From NCBI RefSeq assembly GCF_009933255.1, contig NZ_MAEI01000007.1, positions 11,141 through 75,140 of the forward strand: a stretch of 64,000 nucleotides of DNA, given 5' to 3'. Positions 36,871-46,507 of the stretch are shown one piece after another. A program made the translations under genes and the position numbers. Every line of letters starts with the position of its first letter. Position 1 is the stretch's first letter. The stretch comes from Enterococcus diestrammenae. GTDB lineage: Bacteria > Bacillota > Bacilli > Lactobacillales > Enterococcaceae. Under the pieces are notes generated by a model, which did no database searches, was not told the origin of the DNA, and saw nothing but the letters and a program-made list of their open reading frames with translations.

Positions 36871-38091
36871 CTAAAGCAAATCAGCAAATTCGGCAGCCGT
36901 GTCTGCATTTTCAGAGACTGGGCTGATGGCTTCGATTTTGATGCCGGCAACCGCTCGGGCAATCATGCCTTCGACGTCTAACCGCGCTTCGTAATAATGC
37001 ACTTTTTCCAAATTTGGCCGGGTTTTTGGTTGTGGTGGTGCAAAAATCGTACAGCAATCTTCAAAAGGTTGAATCGCCAATTGGAAAGTATCGATTGCTT
37101 GCGCGATATCGATAATTTCCAATTTATCCATCGTTACCACTGGCCGAATAATCGGCGTCGCTGTCACTTCATTGATTGCCACCATGGATTGCAAGGTTTG
37201 GGAAGCCACTTGTCCCAAAGACTCGCCATTGATAATGACTAGGCCACGACGCAGTTGGCGGATTTCATCAGTGATTCGCAGCATAAACCGACGAGTCAAG
37301 GTCATCCAATAGCCCTGAGGCACACTGCGCTTGATTTCTTCTTGGATTTCGGTAAAAGGCACTTCGATAAACTGAATTTGCCCGACATAAGGCGTCAGCT
37401 TAGTCGTTAGATCTTTGGCTTTTTGCAAGGCTTGTTCACTGGTGTAAGGTGGCGAAGCAAAATGTACCGCCTCAATCTCTACCCCACGTTTCATCGCCAG
37501 ATAACCGGCGACTGGCGAGTCGATCCCCCCTGACAACATCAGCATGCCGCGGCCACTAGTTCCCACTGGCAAGCCCCCGGCACCTTGAATCGTTTCATAG
37601 GATAAATAGGCCCCGTTTGCACGGATTTCCACCCGTAAATTGATATCTGGCTTTTTCATTTGGGCTTTGATTCCTGGAATTGCTCGGAAAACTGCTGCTC
37701 CCAATGTTTGATTCAATTCATCGGAGTTTTGGATAAAATCGTGGTCACTACGTTTGGCGGTGATTTTAAAGGTTTCAGAGCCGGTATAAATCTTTTTCAT
37801 AACATCTTGGACCGCTGCGATGATGACGTCCAAGTCCTTTTCCACGCGGATACTTGGGGAAAAATTTTGAATCCCAAAGACTTTCGGTAGTTTTTCAATA
37901 ATTGGTGCTGCCTCAGCGCCATTAAGGTAGAGGTGCATCCGGTCACGATCAGCTTTCACAGTGATCTCAGGATGTGCCGACAAGGCCCCCTTGACGTTTT
38001 CCGCCAGACGCATAATAAAACTGCGGCGATTTTTGCCCTTCGTGGATAGCTCGCCATAGCGCACCATAATTTCGGTATAGTTCAAATTCAC
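36871..38091 (-). CDS. thiI: tRNA 4-thiouridine synthase
   Basis: Adenylates U8 of tRNA and inserts sulfur received from a NifS-type desulfurase; ThiI can also supply sulfur for thiamine. The roughly 406-residue product has a ferredoxin-like and THUMP region (about 1-165) and the PP-loop [13 protein letters not shown] (about 185). It ends soon after [11 protein letters not shown], so it is the short form without a C-terminal rhodanese domain, as in Bacillus. The start is probably GTG at 38091 (AAGGGG upstream, then [13 protein letters not shown]). It forms an operon with the desulfurase. Confidence 0.94.
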   Translation of the reverse strand: MNLNYTEIMVRYGELSTKGKNRRSFIMRLAENVKGALSAHPEITVKADRDRMHLYLNGAEAAPIIEKLPKVFGIQNFSPSIRVEKDLDVIIAAVQDVMKKIYTGSETFKITAKRSDHDFIQNSDELNQTLGAAVFRAIPGIKAQMKKPDINLRVEIRANGAYLSYETIQGAGGLPVGTSGRGMLMLSGGIDSPVAGYLAMKRGVEIEAVHFASPPYTSEQALQKAKDLTTKLTPYVGQIQFIEVPFTEIQEEIKRSVPQGYWMTLTRRFMLRITDEIRQLRRGLVIINGESLGQVASQTLQSMVAINEVTATPIIRPVVTMDKLEIIDIAQAIDTFQLAIQPFEDCCTIFAPPQPKTRPNLEKVHYYEARLDVEGMIARAVAGIKIEAISPVSENADTAAEFADLL

Positions 38092-38137
38092 GTTCGTTTC
38101 CCCTTTAGTTGGAAGCAAGGATTGCCTCGCTAATTTC

Positions 38138-39280
38138 TTAATTGATTTTTGAAAATTTTTGGTAAAGTTGTTTGAAGATGATCAAAAATTGTTCCACTTC
38201 GGCCATCGTATTGCTTTCATCAAGGCTCACCCGCACTGCCGTAGTGGCATAGGCTTCGGGGATTTTCATGGCATGGAGGGTACTGCTTTCCGTCTTACTG
38301 CGGGAAGAACAAGCACTAGTGGTGGAGATGAAAATCTGCTTTTCTTCCAAGGCATGGACCATAACCTCGCCACGAATCACTTTTAGACCAAAGCATAAGA
38401 TATGAGGGGCAAAGTTTGCTACTCCTGAATAAATTGTTACTTTGTCAAATTTGACTAATTCTTCCATGAGATAGGCTTTCAAAGTCGCGACATGTTCCGG
38501 ACGTTGGGCTTTTTTCTCGATGGATAGCCGCAGCGCTTTTGCCATCGCGACAATCGCGGGCACATTTTCCGTGCCACTACGATGGTTTTCTTCCTGACCA
38601 CCACCCGTCAGTAAAGGTGCCAGTTTTCGCCCTTCCCGCCAAAAAATAAAGCCGGTGCCCCGGGGACCATGAAATTTATGGGCAGAAAAAGTCGCAAAAT
38701 CCACTCGGTCAGTCAGCCACAAGTCTTGTGGAACTTTGGTAATGGCTTGCACGGCATCCACATGGAAATGGATTTTCGGATAAGCTTGCAGTAAGTCGCT
38801 GATTGCCGCAATCGGTTGAATCATCCCGACTTCATTGTTCACCGCCATCACCGAAACTAAAATCGTCTCTTTGCGGATCAGTTTAGCCAAAGCAGATACA
38901 TCGACAAATCCTTGGTGATCCACCGGTGCGATATCGACATCAAAGCCGAGAGTGGCCAATTGGGCAGCAGTTTCAGAAACTGCGGGGTGTTCTACAGCAG
39001 AGATAATGATATGGTTGCCATAAGCTTTTTTGGCAAGCGCCGTTCCCTTCAGCACCCAGTTGTCCCCTTCTGTCCCCCCTGAGGTAAACCAGATTTCGTG
39101 AGGCGCAACAGCTAGCAACTCCGCGATTTGCTTGCGGGCTTGAAGCAGCAAACGGCTGGCCTGTGAGCCTAAATCGTGAAGGCTAGAGGGATTGCCGATT
39201 ATTTTTTGGCTAGTTTTCACATACGCATCCAACGCCAAGGGATAGATCGCAGTGGTGGCACTATTATCGAAGTAAATCAT
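38138..39280 (-). CDS. nifS: Cysteine desulfurase (NifS/NifZ type) partner of ThiI
   Basis: PLP enzyme that moves sulfur from cysteine to a persulfide for ThiI-dependent tRNA thiolation. The 380-residue product has the PLP lysine in [11 protein letters not shown] (about 203), the histidine in [10 protein letters not shown] and the catalytic cysteine in STTSACSSR (about 326). The start [10 protein letters not shown] has AAAGGAG upstream; the open 22-residue extension is not family-like. Its promoter at 39383-39411 is strong. In Bacillus this gene lies right after ezrA; here about 2.9 kb with an MFS gene intervenes. Confidence 0.94.
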   Translation of the reverse strand: MIYFDNSATTAIYPLALDAYVKTSQKIIGNPSSLHDLGSQASRLLLQARKQIAELLAVAPHEIWFTSGGTEGDNWVLKGTALAKKAYGNHIIISAVEHPAVSETAAQLATLGFDVDIAPVDHQGFVDVSALAKLIRKETILVSVMAVNNEVGMIQPIAAISDLLQAYPKIHFHVDAVQAITKVPQDLWLTDRVDFATFSAHKFHGPRGTGFIFWREGRKLAPLLTGGGQEENHRSGTENVPAIVAMAKALRLSIEKKAQRPEHVATLKAYLMEELVKFDKVTIYSGVANFAPHILCFGLKVIRGEVMVHALEEKQIFISTTSACSSRSKTESSTLHAMKIPEAYATTAVRVSLDESNTMAEVEQFLIIFKQLYQKFSKIN

Positions 39281-39382
39281 CTGAAAAATCCTTTCTCCTT
39301 TGCCAAGCCGAAGCACTTCCAGTCTGGCAACAGTCTTCTCAACCAATCATCATTCAACTTTTGGCGAGAAAAATTCTTATTC

Positions 39383-39411
39383 ATTATATACGTTGTTTTC
39401 CCGGCTTTCAA
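39383..39411 (-). promoter_or_regulatory. nifS-thiI promoter
   Basis: TTGAAA (39406-39411), 17 nt and TATAAT (39383-39388) on the minus strand, about 100 nt upstream of the nifS start. Confidence 0.8.
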
Positions 39412-39601
39412 GGGAGCAAGCTTTGTCTTAAGAGTTTACCAATGGTCTGTTAAGAATCCGACAGTCCATCTGGTGGCTGTCTCTCAGCTGTAGCAAAGAG
39501 TGGCAAGAGGACGTTGGGTTAGCTGGGGAAGTCAGTCGGTGATATCTAAATTAGTCACGCCTCCCTTTGTGGCAATAAGACAATTTACCGCTGTATACAA
39601 T

Positions 39602-39633
39602 CAAAGACAGACCATTTATCAGCCTGTCTTTGG
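39602..39633 (-). terminator. Terminator-like hairpin after the MFS gene
   Basis: AAAGACAG and CTGTCTTT form a perfect 8-bp stem about 140 nt past the MFS stop. The T tail is short. The rest of 39412-39772 shows no gene. Confidence 0.5.
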
Positions 39634-39772
39634 TATATATTTTATAATTTGACTATAGAGCTTCAAGATTTAACAAACTTCTCTATTATTTTCCCCTAAT
39701 CGAATCTGTTCCCCGATCCACCACTTATCCATCTCTCAATATGGCTAGCCCAGTTTTTTTGAAGTCGATAAC

Positions 39773-41038
39773 CTACTGTCTAATCTCTCTAATACGGACA
39801 TAAAGCAAAGAAAAAAGCGAGATAAAAAGGCCGCAAAAAGCAAAAATTAGGAAGTTCTGTAATTTTGGGAAACCTGTCTCGATACTGTAAAATAATCCAA
39901 ATACCATTATACCAATAGGTTCCAAAATCTGAGAAGTGACGCTAATAAACGAGAAAACTCTTCCTTGCATTTTGACCGGTACCGTCTCAGAAAGCCAAAC
40001 AGAATACGGAATATTGATCCCTGACAAGACAAATCCCAATGTAGCGTTTAGTACAACCATCCCAATCCAGACGACAGTATTTATCTGGAAAAGCATTGGG
40101 ACCAGCCCTAAAGCCACCAATAAAATCCCAACAAAGATGTTACCCTTCCATACAAATTTAAGGGGCTGCTGAATTCTTTTCTTTGCATAAACCAAGCCCG
40201 CCACAATTGCTCCCCACACAAAAGCCGATTGAACAAGGGAATATTGGGAGTTAGAAAATTCTAGAAACCTTAATTGAACAAACGGAAGGCCCACATTAAC
40301 TACACACAAAAAACCGTTAATCATTGCAAAGAAGATGATAAATGCTTTCAAAAGCCTATTTTGAGATACATATTTTAGTCCATCTTTAAATTCTGAAAAA
40401 AATGAAGCAATGATACTACGTTTTTCAAAATCGTTTTTCTTAGTTTGAATACCAGTAGCCTTAGAAAGGTATTTATTAAAGTCTAACTTCAAGTAACAAA
40501 CTAAAGCTCCAGTTTCAAACAACACTTCAATAATTATTATTTCAAAAATAGTTAGATTTGAGAAGAGTACAACACCTATCATTGGAGAAATAAGACTGAT
40601 AGCTGATTTTATTGTCTGATCAAGTCCCCTAAATGTTGCTAATTCATCCTCACTAACTAATGTAATAGTTGCAGCAAACATTGTATTCCCAGTAAAATCG
40701 TCAGTAATTGTAAGAATAGCATTTAGTACAAAAATCGAAAATAGACTTAATCCAGCACCTGAAAATACTGTCGTTAGACCGATCAAAACCAATGATAAAA
40801 TGCAAAATAACTGAGAAAGAAAAATAATTTTTCTTTTATCAAAACGATCAATTATTGGTCCGACAAATGGCAAAAAAAGCAAGGACATAATCGGACTAGC
40901 TACAAGAGAAATCGAAAAATAGATAGCGGAATGCGAACTGTTTAGTATAAGTAAACTCAATACATATACCAGGACCTCGCTTCCTAATACACTTAAACCA
41001 GATCCTAGAAGCATGGTTTTGAGCTGAGATCTTTTCAT
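39773..41038 (-). CDS. MFS transporter, probably acquired
   Basis: Predicted drug or small-molecule efflux protein of the MefA/YfmI-like major facilitator group; substrate unknown. The 421-residue product has about 12 hydrophobic helices, the loop 2-3 motif GPIIDRFDKRKII (about 59-71) and a charged central loop (about 190-220). The gene is clearly more AT rich than its neighbours and prefers A/T third positions. It sits in a gene-poor block that splits the ezrA-nifS-thiI order. GGAGG lies 6 nt before the ATG. Horizontal gain is inferred from composition and context. Confidence 0.85.
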   Translation of the reverse strand: MKRSQLKTMLLGSGLSVLGSEVLVYVLSLLILNSSHSAIYFSISLVASPIMSLLFLPFVGPIIDRFDKRKIIFLSQLFCILSLVLIGLTTVFSGAGLSLFSIFVLNAILTITDDFTGNTMFAATITLVSEDELATFRGLDQTIKSAISLISPMIGVVLFSNLTIFEIIIIEVLFETGALVCYLKLDFNKYLSKATGIQTKKNDFEKRSIIASFFSEFKDGLKYVSQNRLLKAFIIFFAMINGFLCVVNVGLPFVQLRFLEFSNSQYSLVQSAFVWGAIVAGLVYAKKRIQQPLKFVWKGNIFVGILLVALGLVPMLFQINTVVWIGMVVLNATLGFVLSGINIPYSVWLSETVPVKMQGRVFSFISVTSQILEPIGIMVFGLFYSIETGFPKLQNFLIFAFCGLFISLFSLLYVRIREIRQ

Positions 41039-41640
41039 TGACTCCCTCCCACAAAGTGAAAATGTTCCTATTGGCTAAAGATAAAATCAAATAAGAAACT
41101 CAAAGTCATTTGTTTCAACGAAAATCTGACTAATTCTTTTTCCAAAAAATTTGATAAGTTATACTTTATTCGGACAAGCACTCCAAATCAAAACAGAATA
41201 ACTTTATAAACTATTGCATACATTTAGGTACTTATCTTAACAACAATAGAATTTTTCAGAATATGTAGAATCACGCTTAGCAAGGTATACTAAGCGTGAT
41301 TTTATTACTATTGATTATTGGAATTTACTTTTAAAGTTTTTCAGATAATTTTCAAAAAAAGATACAGACCAATGAGTTATCTATCTAAATATTAGCAATA
41401 AAAAAAAATCAGGTCAACGAGAATCTATGCGCTATCACTTCCAAATATCTTTCCCCATTTTGGTACCGGTAGCTATTTTTCAAGAGTAAAGATAAACAGC
41501 TAATGTGAAAGCATCTGATTTCCACACGCCTCTTCCCCTTTTCTTGCTATCTTCACCTTTTTCATAATCTCAGAATAAGCCCATGATCTCCTTCCAAAAT
41601 CCCAATATATTATACTTAGCTTTAAGTCACTAAGTTATAA
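41039..41640. other. AT-rich gene-free flank of the MFS gene
   Basis: No coding sequence. It contains an orphan hairpin (41271-41304) that is a good plus-strand terminator although no plus-strand gene precedes it. It looks like the scar of lost or transferred DNA. Confidence 0.5.
41271..41304 (+). terminator. Orphan terminator
   Basis: AATCACGCTTAG and CTAAGCGTGATT form a perfect 12-bp stem with a TTTATT tail on the plus strand. The nearest genes are on the other strand, so its former gene is missing. Read in reverse it could also act on transcription entering from the ezrA side. Confidence 0.7.
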
Positions 41641-41647
41641 GAAAGCT

Positions 41648-41838
41648 GACCGGTCTTGCTTCCGGAGAATGCCTCGGGTGGTAGTGGGACCGGTAAATGC
41701 CAACCAAAGAACCGTTGTCATTTTGCTAGCTCACCTTAGCGATTTTTGCTTAGGTGAACTGTATGCGATACGTTTCTTTAGCCCTCGGACATCCTTAACA
41801 CTACAACTCGAGGGATTCTCCTCCGGCAAGTCCGACCT
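41648..41838 (+). ncRNA. Rod-like palindromic element, possible 6S-like RNA
   Basis: About 190 nt fold into one long imperfect hairpin. The outer stem pairs GGTC-TTGC..GGAGAAT..CCTCG with CGAGG..ATTCTCC..GCAA..GACC. A large central bubble follows (GGGACCGGTAAATGCC opposite GCCCTCGGACATCCTTAACA). The inner stem starts AAAGAA/TTCTTT and ends TCACCTTAGC/GCTTAGGTGA with a GATTTTT loop. Size, central bubble and a CCTTAACACT run in the 3' bubble strand recall 6S RNA. No strong promoter was found on either strand, so a non-expressed palindromic repeat is equally possible. Confidence 0.4.
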
Positions 41839-41915
41839 GTTTTATCGATAAGCGATTTATTCCCTTTGCTTCGTAAATCAGCAAATTATTTTCTTGTAGG
41901 GTAGCAAATATACCG

Positions 41916-42209
41916 TGAAAAAGGTGAGATTTAGCAGAGTAGAATTGGATTGACAGTAGCTCTAAAGATGCGTAATGAATTACTTAGAGTTGTGGTGCTT
42001 GCACCACTTACTCTAAGTTTGAATGCGCAAGGCAAAAGACAAACAGATTTTCCGTTTGGCTTTTGCCGGTCTAGCTACCGTCAACCCAATTACTAAGTCG
42101 CTAAATTTTACCTTTTTCGGGCTTCACAATGTCGGCATGATACGCCACTTAATTACTGATGCTTCAAGCTTTTTGGAACTTAATTTTTTACATAAGTTCT
42201 TTATCTATG
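41916..42209. repeat. Composite repeat, copy B: MITE-like module plus tail
   Basis: 41916-42119 is a palindromic module with ~45-nt imperfect terminal inverted repeats: GAAAAAGGTGAGATTTAGC on the left against GCTAAATTTTACCTTTTTC on the right, continuing to ATTGACAGTAGCT against AGCTACCGTCAA. Inside are two hairpins: ACTTAGAGT..GTGGTGC/GCACCAC..ACTCTAAGT and GGCAAAAG..CAAAC/GTTTG..CTTTTGCC. 42132-42209 is the tail module. It is the best preserved copy and abuts the ezrA terminator. No transposase is encoded. Confidence 0.65.
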
Positions 42210-42210
42210 A

Positions 42211-42248
42211 AAAAAGGATTGAGCCACGTTTTGAGGCTCAATCCTTAT
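42211..42248 (-). terminator. ezrA terminator
   Basis: AAGGATTGAGCC and GGCTCAATCCTT form a perfect 12-bp stem followed by T on the minus strand, 9 nt after the ezrA stop. Confidence 0.9.
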
Positions 42249-42256
42249 CTTTTCGA

Positions 42257-43978
42257 TTAAACTAAATCACGATTGTTGAAGTAGAACGATTCAATCCGTT
42301 TAAATGCGCCGGGTTCCACGCGTTCCAATGCTTGGCCTATTTCATCCAGAGCCGCTTGGTATTTGTAGTCTTTGCTAAACAAGCTCAAGCTCCGGTCGAT
42401 AGCCGCTTTGATTTCTGGATGGGAATGACGGTAACGGTTGGCATATTGCATCATTTGTTCCGTCAATGCCGCCGCATCTACCAAATCATTGGTTTTTGTT
42501 TCCAACCCTTTGATATCCGTTTCGCATTCTTTAACTAGTTGGTTGACTTCCAACATGTTGACCCGGATTTTATTCAAGGATTTGCTTAAATCTTCTACTC
42601 GGTCGGTCGCCATGAAGAAGGATTCCAAGTAATCTCCTGGCAAGCCTGGCAAGCGTTGTTTTTCCACAAAGCGTTTTAGGTTCCGAAGACGGAATTCATA
42701 TTGTTCCACTTTTTGCTGGGCTTCTTGTTCCCCTTGACGCAGTTCCCGCAGACTATTGTCGATTTCCACTTGTTGGCTTTCCACGTCATCTAAAATCTTG
42801 TAGGCATCTTTATAGAAGGTTTGGGCTTCTGAATAAGCCACCTCGTGATTATCCAATTTTGGATGAAGGACATTTTTTTGACGATCCAATTCATCGATTT
42901 CTTGTTGGAAACCACGAACTTTGCCAAGTTCGTTGTGATTCAACGTATAGCTTTGAGAGGTATGATCGATTTCAATCAGTAACTGGTGATTGTTTTTATT
43001 GGCATGTTGGATGTATTCCTCCACCACGGGACGGTTTTTGAAGACATAGCCACGGGAGTTGATTTCCCGTTCCATTACCGTATACAAGGCATCGATGGCA
43101 CTGGCAGTGTCGCGGTTAGCCACTTCCACCGTGTGCACTTCGGTTTTTTCCAAATCGCCTAAAGACGTTTGAACCCGTTTTTTCACGCGGTCGATTTCAC
43201 CTTGGAAGTTTTCTACAGGAAAGACATAATGATCCGCCAATAATTTTTGGTAACCTTCTTGGATTTCTTTCAATTGATCAGGGAAGGTTTTATTTAATTC
43301 TTCATAGACAGCAGGAATTTTTGCCATGGTGTCTTCTAATTCGTAGGTGTGTTGTTCAGCTTGTTCTAGGACTTCCCGAGCTTCCACCGGATCACCAGAC
43401 GTGTTCAACGTGACAAACTGGGTAAATTCAATTTCGATGTTTTTCAGTTGTTTTTGTAATTCTGAATAAGCCGGTCCGTATTCTTCCCCTTGGTCACGAA
43501 GCTTTTGTTTTAACTCTTCGTAGACATCGAGCGCTTTTTGGACTTTCAGGGAATTGCGTTCTTCTGACTCCCGCAATTCTTTCAATCCGTTGCGGACTTC
43601 TTCCACTTCGGTTTCCATTTGATTCATGGTGTCTTCTGCATCGACAATCGCTGCTTTGGCTTTCATAAAACGGAAAGTTTCATTTAAACTTTCCACTTCA
43701 AAAATTTGACTTTCCAATTCAGCAAAGGAAGAGGTTGAAATGTCAGTCCATTTTTGGTTCCAATCACGGAAGGTATTTTGACTTTGCCCCACCAAATGCA
43801 TTTTTTTCACATCGTCGACTTCTTCTAACACAGGTAAGTCAAACAAGGCTTCCCGCCGTTTTTCCAGTTCGTGGAGCTTGTCTTGATTTTTCTTTCTCAT
43901 GACAAAGCCGATACCATATAAAATGGCCGCCACTAAAATGATGGCGATGATGATTCCGATGATAACTTGTGTAGACAT
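42257..43978 (-). CDS. ezrA: Septation ring formation regulator EzrA
   Basis: Membrane-anchored spectrin-like protein that limits FtsZ ring formation and links division to cell-wall synthesis. The 573-residue product has one N-terminal transmembrane helix (about 4-26) followed by an entirely helical, acidic coiled-coil cytoplasmic domain with heptads throughout. The start MSTQVIIGI is set by GGAGGAG upstream. A likely extended -10 promoter (TGC-TATAAT) lies about 140 nt upstream. In relatives nifS and thiI follow directly. Confidence 0.95.
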   Translation of the reverse strand: MSTQVIIGIIIAIILVAAILYGIGFVMRKKNQDKLHELEKRREALFDLPVLEEVDDVKKMHLVGQSQNTFRDWNQKWTDISTSSFAELESQIFEVESLNETFRFMKAKAAIVDAEDTMNQMETEVEEVRNGLKELRESEERNSLKVQKALDVYEELKQKLRDQGEEYGPAYSELQKQLKNIEIEFTQFVTLNTSGDPVEAREVLEQAEQHTYELEDTMAKIPAVYEELNKTFPDQLKEIQEGYQKLLADHYVFPVENFQGEIDRVKKRVQTSLGDLEKTEVHTVEVANRDTASAIDALYTVMEREINSRGYVFKNRPVVEEYIQHANKNNHQLLIEIDHTSQSYTLNHNELGKVRGFQQEIDELDRQKNVLHPKLDNHEVAYSEAQTFYKDAYKILDDVESQQVEIDNSLRELRQGEQEAQQKVEQYEFRLRNLKRFVEKQRLPGLPGDYLESFFMATDRVEDLSKSLNKIRVNMLEVNQLVKECETDIKGLETKTNDLVDAAALTEQMMQYANRYRHSHPEIKAAIDRSLSLFSKDYKYQAALDEIGQALERVEPGAFKRIESFYFNNRDLV

Positions 43979-44116
43979 TGATGGTCTCCTCCGCATTCAA
44001 ATACTTGATTCAATCTAGGTGTAGGGTTATGCCTGAAAAATAGGCGATTTTATGTACATTAATTTAAGGAAATTCAGCTGAAAAAGCCTGATTACCCTAA
44101 AAGGCACCTACGCTAG

Positions 44117-44125
44117 ATTATAGCA
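44117..44125 (-). promoter_or_regulatory. Extended -10 promoter of ezrA
   Basis: TG-C-TATAAT on the minus strand, about 140 nt before the ezrA start, with no clear -35. The rest of 44126-44400 shows no gene. A weak TTGCTT-N17-TACTCT (44316-44344) may serve the divergent aspartokinase. Confidence 0.5.
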
Positions 44126-44419
44126 CAAAGCCTATCGACTAGCACTAGCAATCATAAAAAACTTTCAGGCATTTTGCAACCATTGCTTTTTAACTACCTC
44201 CGTTTTTCGCAATTATTGCCCGTCATTTCGCCAAAAGCTTCTTCCCTTTTCCTTGCTTTTTTAGCCAGCCCCTCTTTAAGTTTTTCATTTTTCTGACAAT
44301 TTATGGGAAATCATCTTGCTTTTTCCATCAGTTTTTTGTACTCTAAAAATAATACGTAATTTTGCTTGCTGGCGTCGGTGGGTTGGCGCTTGAGACAAAC
44401 GTAAAAGGGGTAGATAAGT

Positions 44420-45769
44420 ATGAAAGTTATCAAATTTGGGGGTAGTTCGCTGGCTTCTAGTGGCCAGGTTCGCAAGGTCGTGGACATTGTCAAAACGGAT
44501 GACGCACGGCGATTTGTCGTCGTCTCCGCACCGGGGAAGCGGGATAGCGCTGATATCAAAGTCACAGATTTATTGATCCAACTTTACGAACGAAAATTAG
44601 CTCATAAAAGTCTCACACCGTTGATTGAAGAAATTTTCTCTCGCTTTCGTGAAATTGGTGAGGCCTTTGGGATTGGCGAAGAGCATTTAGCTACGATTCA
44701 TTTGGATTTGGAAGCAGTCAATCAGCTTCCCATCGAGAACAATCCCCATCTCTATGACCATATCCTCAGTCGCGGGGAAGACAACAATGCCAAGCTGGTT
44801 GCCGGTATTTTACAGGCAGAAGGCGTCAATGCCCGCTATATCAATCCCAAAGATTTAGGGATCTTAGTGACCGATGAACCTGGTAATGCCCGAGTCTTAT
44901 ATAAAGCTTATCGCAAAATCAAGAAGTGGGCGGATAGCGAGGCGGTCTTAGTCATTCCTGGTTTCTTTGGCTACACTGAAGAAGGCAATATCTGCACCTT
45001 TTCCCGGGGGGGCTCAGACATCAGCGGCTCCATCGTGGCAGCAGGTGTCAAAGCCGATTTGTACGAAAACTTCACTGATGTGGACGGGATTTATGCCGCG
45101 CATCCCGGCTATATCCACCATCCAGAAATCATCAAAGAACTGACTTACCGAGAAATGCGGGAACTGGCTTATGCCGGATTTAGCGTCTTCCATGACGAAG
45201 CCTTGATGCCATCGTTTCGCGCAAAAATTCCCGTAGTGATCAAAAATACCAACAATCCCAACTGCCAGGGGACAAAAATCATCCCCAATCGCGACCAACA
45301 CGAAAAACCCGTCATCGGCATTGCCAGCGATGAAGGCTTCAGCATGATTTACATCAGCAAATATTTGATGAATAGAGAAGTCGGCTTCACTCGGAAAGTC
45401 CTGACGATTTTGGAAGAATTTGGGATTGGTTATGAACACATGCCTTCTGGAATCGATGATATCTCCATCGTTATCCGTAGCAATCAACTGGACGATGAAT
45501 TGCAGGAGCAGTTGATGCGGAAAATTGCTTATGAAATCGATCCTGATGAACTGCGCATCACCCATGACCTTTCCATGATCATGGTGGTCGGAGAAGGTAT
45601 GCGCCAACGAGTGGGGGTTACTGCCGAAAGCACCGCTGCCCTAGCCCGCAAACGGATCAACTTGGAAATGATCAACCAAGGCTCCTCAGAGGTCAGCATC
45701 ATGTTTGGGATCCACAAAGAACAAGAAAAATTAGCCATCCGGACCCTCTACTACACTTTCTTTGATTAG
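44420..45769 (+). CDS. Aspartokinase
   Basis: Phosphorylates aspartate as the first step toward lysine, threonine, methionine and diaminopimelate. The 449-residue product starts with the amino acid kinase motif KFGGSSLAS (about 5-13), has FSRGGSDISGS (about 195) and FTDVDGIYAA, and ends with two ACT domains (about 305-449). That makes it a long-form homotetrameric or homodimeric type like Bacillus YclM rather than LysC with internal beta subunit. AAAGGGG precedes the ATG. It is a single gene; no lysine riboswitch is recognisable upstream. Confidence 0.93.
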   Translation: MKVIKFGGSSLASSGQVRKVVDIVKTDDARRFVVVSAPGKRDSADIKVTDLLIQLYERKLAHKSLTPLIEEIFSRFREIGEAFGIGEEHLATIHLDLEAVNQLPIENNPHLYDHILSRGEDNNAKLVAGILQAEGVNARYINPKDLGILVTDEPGNARVLYKAYRKIKKWADSEAVLVIPGFFGYTEEGNICTFSRGGSDISGSIVAAGVKADLYENFTDVDGIYAAHPGYIHHPEIIKELTYREMRELAYAGFSVFHDEALMPSFRAKIPVVIKNTNNPNCQGTKIIPNRDQHEKPVIGIASDEGFSMIYISKYLMNREVGFTRKVLTILEEFGIGYEHMPSGIDDISIVIRSNQLDDELQEQLMRKIAYEIDPDELRITHDLSMIMVVGEGMRQRVGVTAESTAALARKRINLEMINQGSSEVSIMFGIHKEQEKLAIRTLYYTFFD

Positions 45770-45870
45770 CCTTGTCCCCTTTGAGTTTTACCGACGATGC
45801 GTTGTGAGTCCATTAGACAGAGGATCCTGTTTTATCAAAAATTGATGCTTAGTTTCTCAGCCGTTTTATG

Positions 45871-45926
45871 ACAAAAAAACGATTCCCACGGGAGCAATTG
45901 CACTCCTTGGGAATCGTTTTTTTCTT
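45871..45926. terminator. Bidirectional terminator after the aspartokinase
   Basis: AAAAAACGATTCCCA and TGGGAATCGTTTTTT form a perfect stem with A and T tracts on both sides. Confidence 0.92.
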
Positions 45927-46003
45927 AAGACTCTTGCTACTGGATCAATGAGTAAGCCTCATCCATGACTTTTTCATCGGGAAAAGTTGGGGAAGATTCC
46001 AGT

Positions 46004-46402
46004 CTATTGGGCCATCCAAGTCGGTTCTAAGATATTGCCATCCAAATCCACCACTTCAAAGCCCACCATCACCTCATCAGGAATTTCGGTATCGACTCGG
46101 TAAAAGCTGCCACCGTTGTCCGCTGCTGCTTTGGCAAAGGCCCTCACCGCGTCTGGCGTATCCAGGCTAAAAGCCACCAAGGCGCCACTGACCGTTTTCG
46201 GATCTGCCACCTTTTTATCTAAAAGAAATTCTTGGTAATAATCTCGTGTCAATAACATCACCCAAAAATGTTCATCCCACACCATACCACTGGCACGTTC
46301 ATCGGAGTATTCATGGTTTTGCTTGAAGCCCAGCGCAGTATAAAACGCGGTAGCTCGTGCCAAATCCGTCACTGGAAAATTGGCAAAGACCATTGTTACC
46401 AT
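46004..46402 (-). CDS. VOC family (glyoxalase-like) protein
   Basis: Vicinal oxygen chelate fold protein of unknown substrate; relatives include lactoylglutathione lyases and antibiotic-binding proteins. The 132-residue product has two beta-alpha-beta-beta-beta units: FANFPVTDLARATAFYTALGF (split in two repeats with) and VAFSLDTPDAVRAFAKAAAD. It ends FEVVDLDGNILEPTWM, with a glutamate in the usual metal position. GGAGG lies 8 nt before the ATG. It is transcribed alone toward the aspartokinase terminator. Confidence 0.83.
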   Translation of the reverse strand: MVTMVFANFPVTDLARATAFYTALGFKQNHEYSDERASGMVWDEHFWVMLLTRDYYQEFLLDKKVADPKTVSGALVAFSLDTPDAVRAFAKAAADNGGSFYRVDTEIPDEVMVGFEVVDLDGNILEPTWMAQ

Positions 46403-46507
46403 TGAAAAAACCTCCTTTTTTTCACAAACTCATCATGCCACGAAAACGATTTCTTTGTCAAAAAGGAAGGATTCCAGCCGCGGGATTTAGGAAAAACATA
46501 AGGTTAT

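Noticed and set aside
40896..41090. 64-codon minus-strand frame overlapping the MFS start
   Set aside because: Out-of-frame shadow of the MFS gene without its own ribosome binding site.
44126..44419. Lysine riboswitch before the aspartokinase
   Set aside because: The leader is short and none of the conserved L-box features could be recognised.
45014..45607. 197-codon minus-strand frame inside the aspartokinase gene
   Set aside because: Antisense shadow of a clearly identified gene; no independent start signal or family match.
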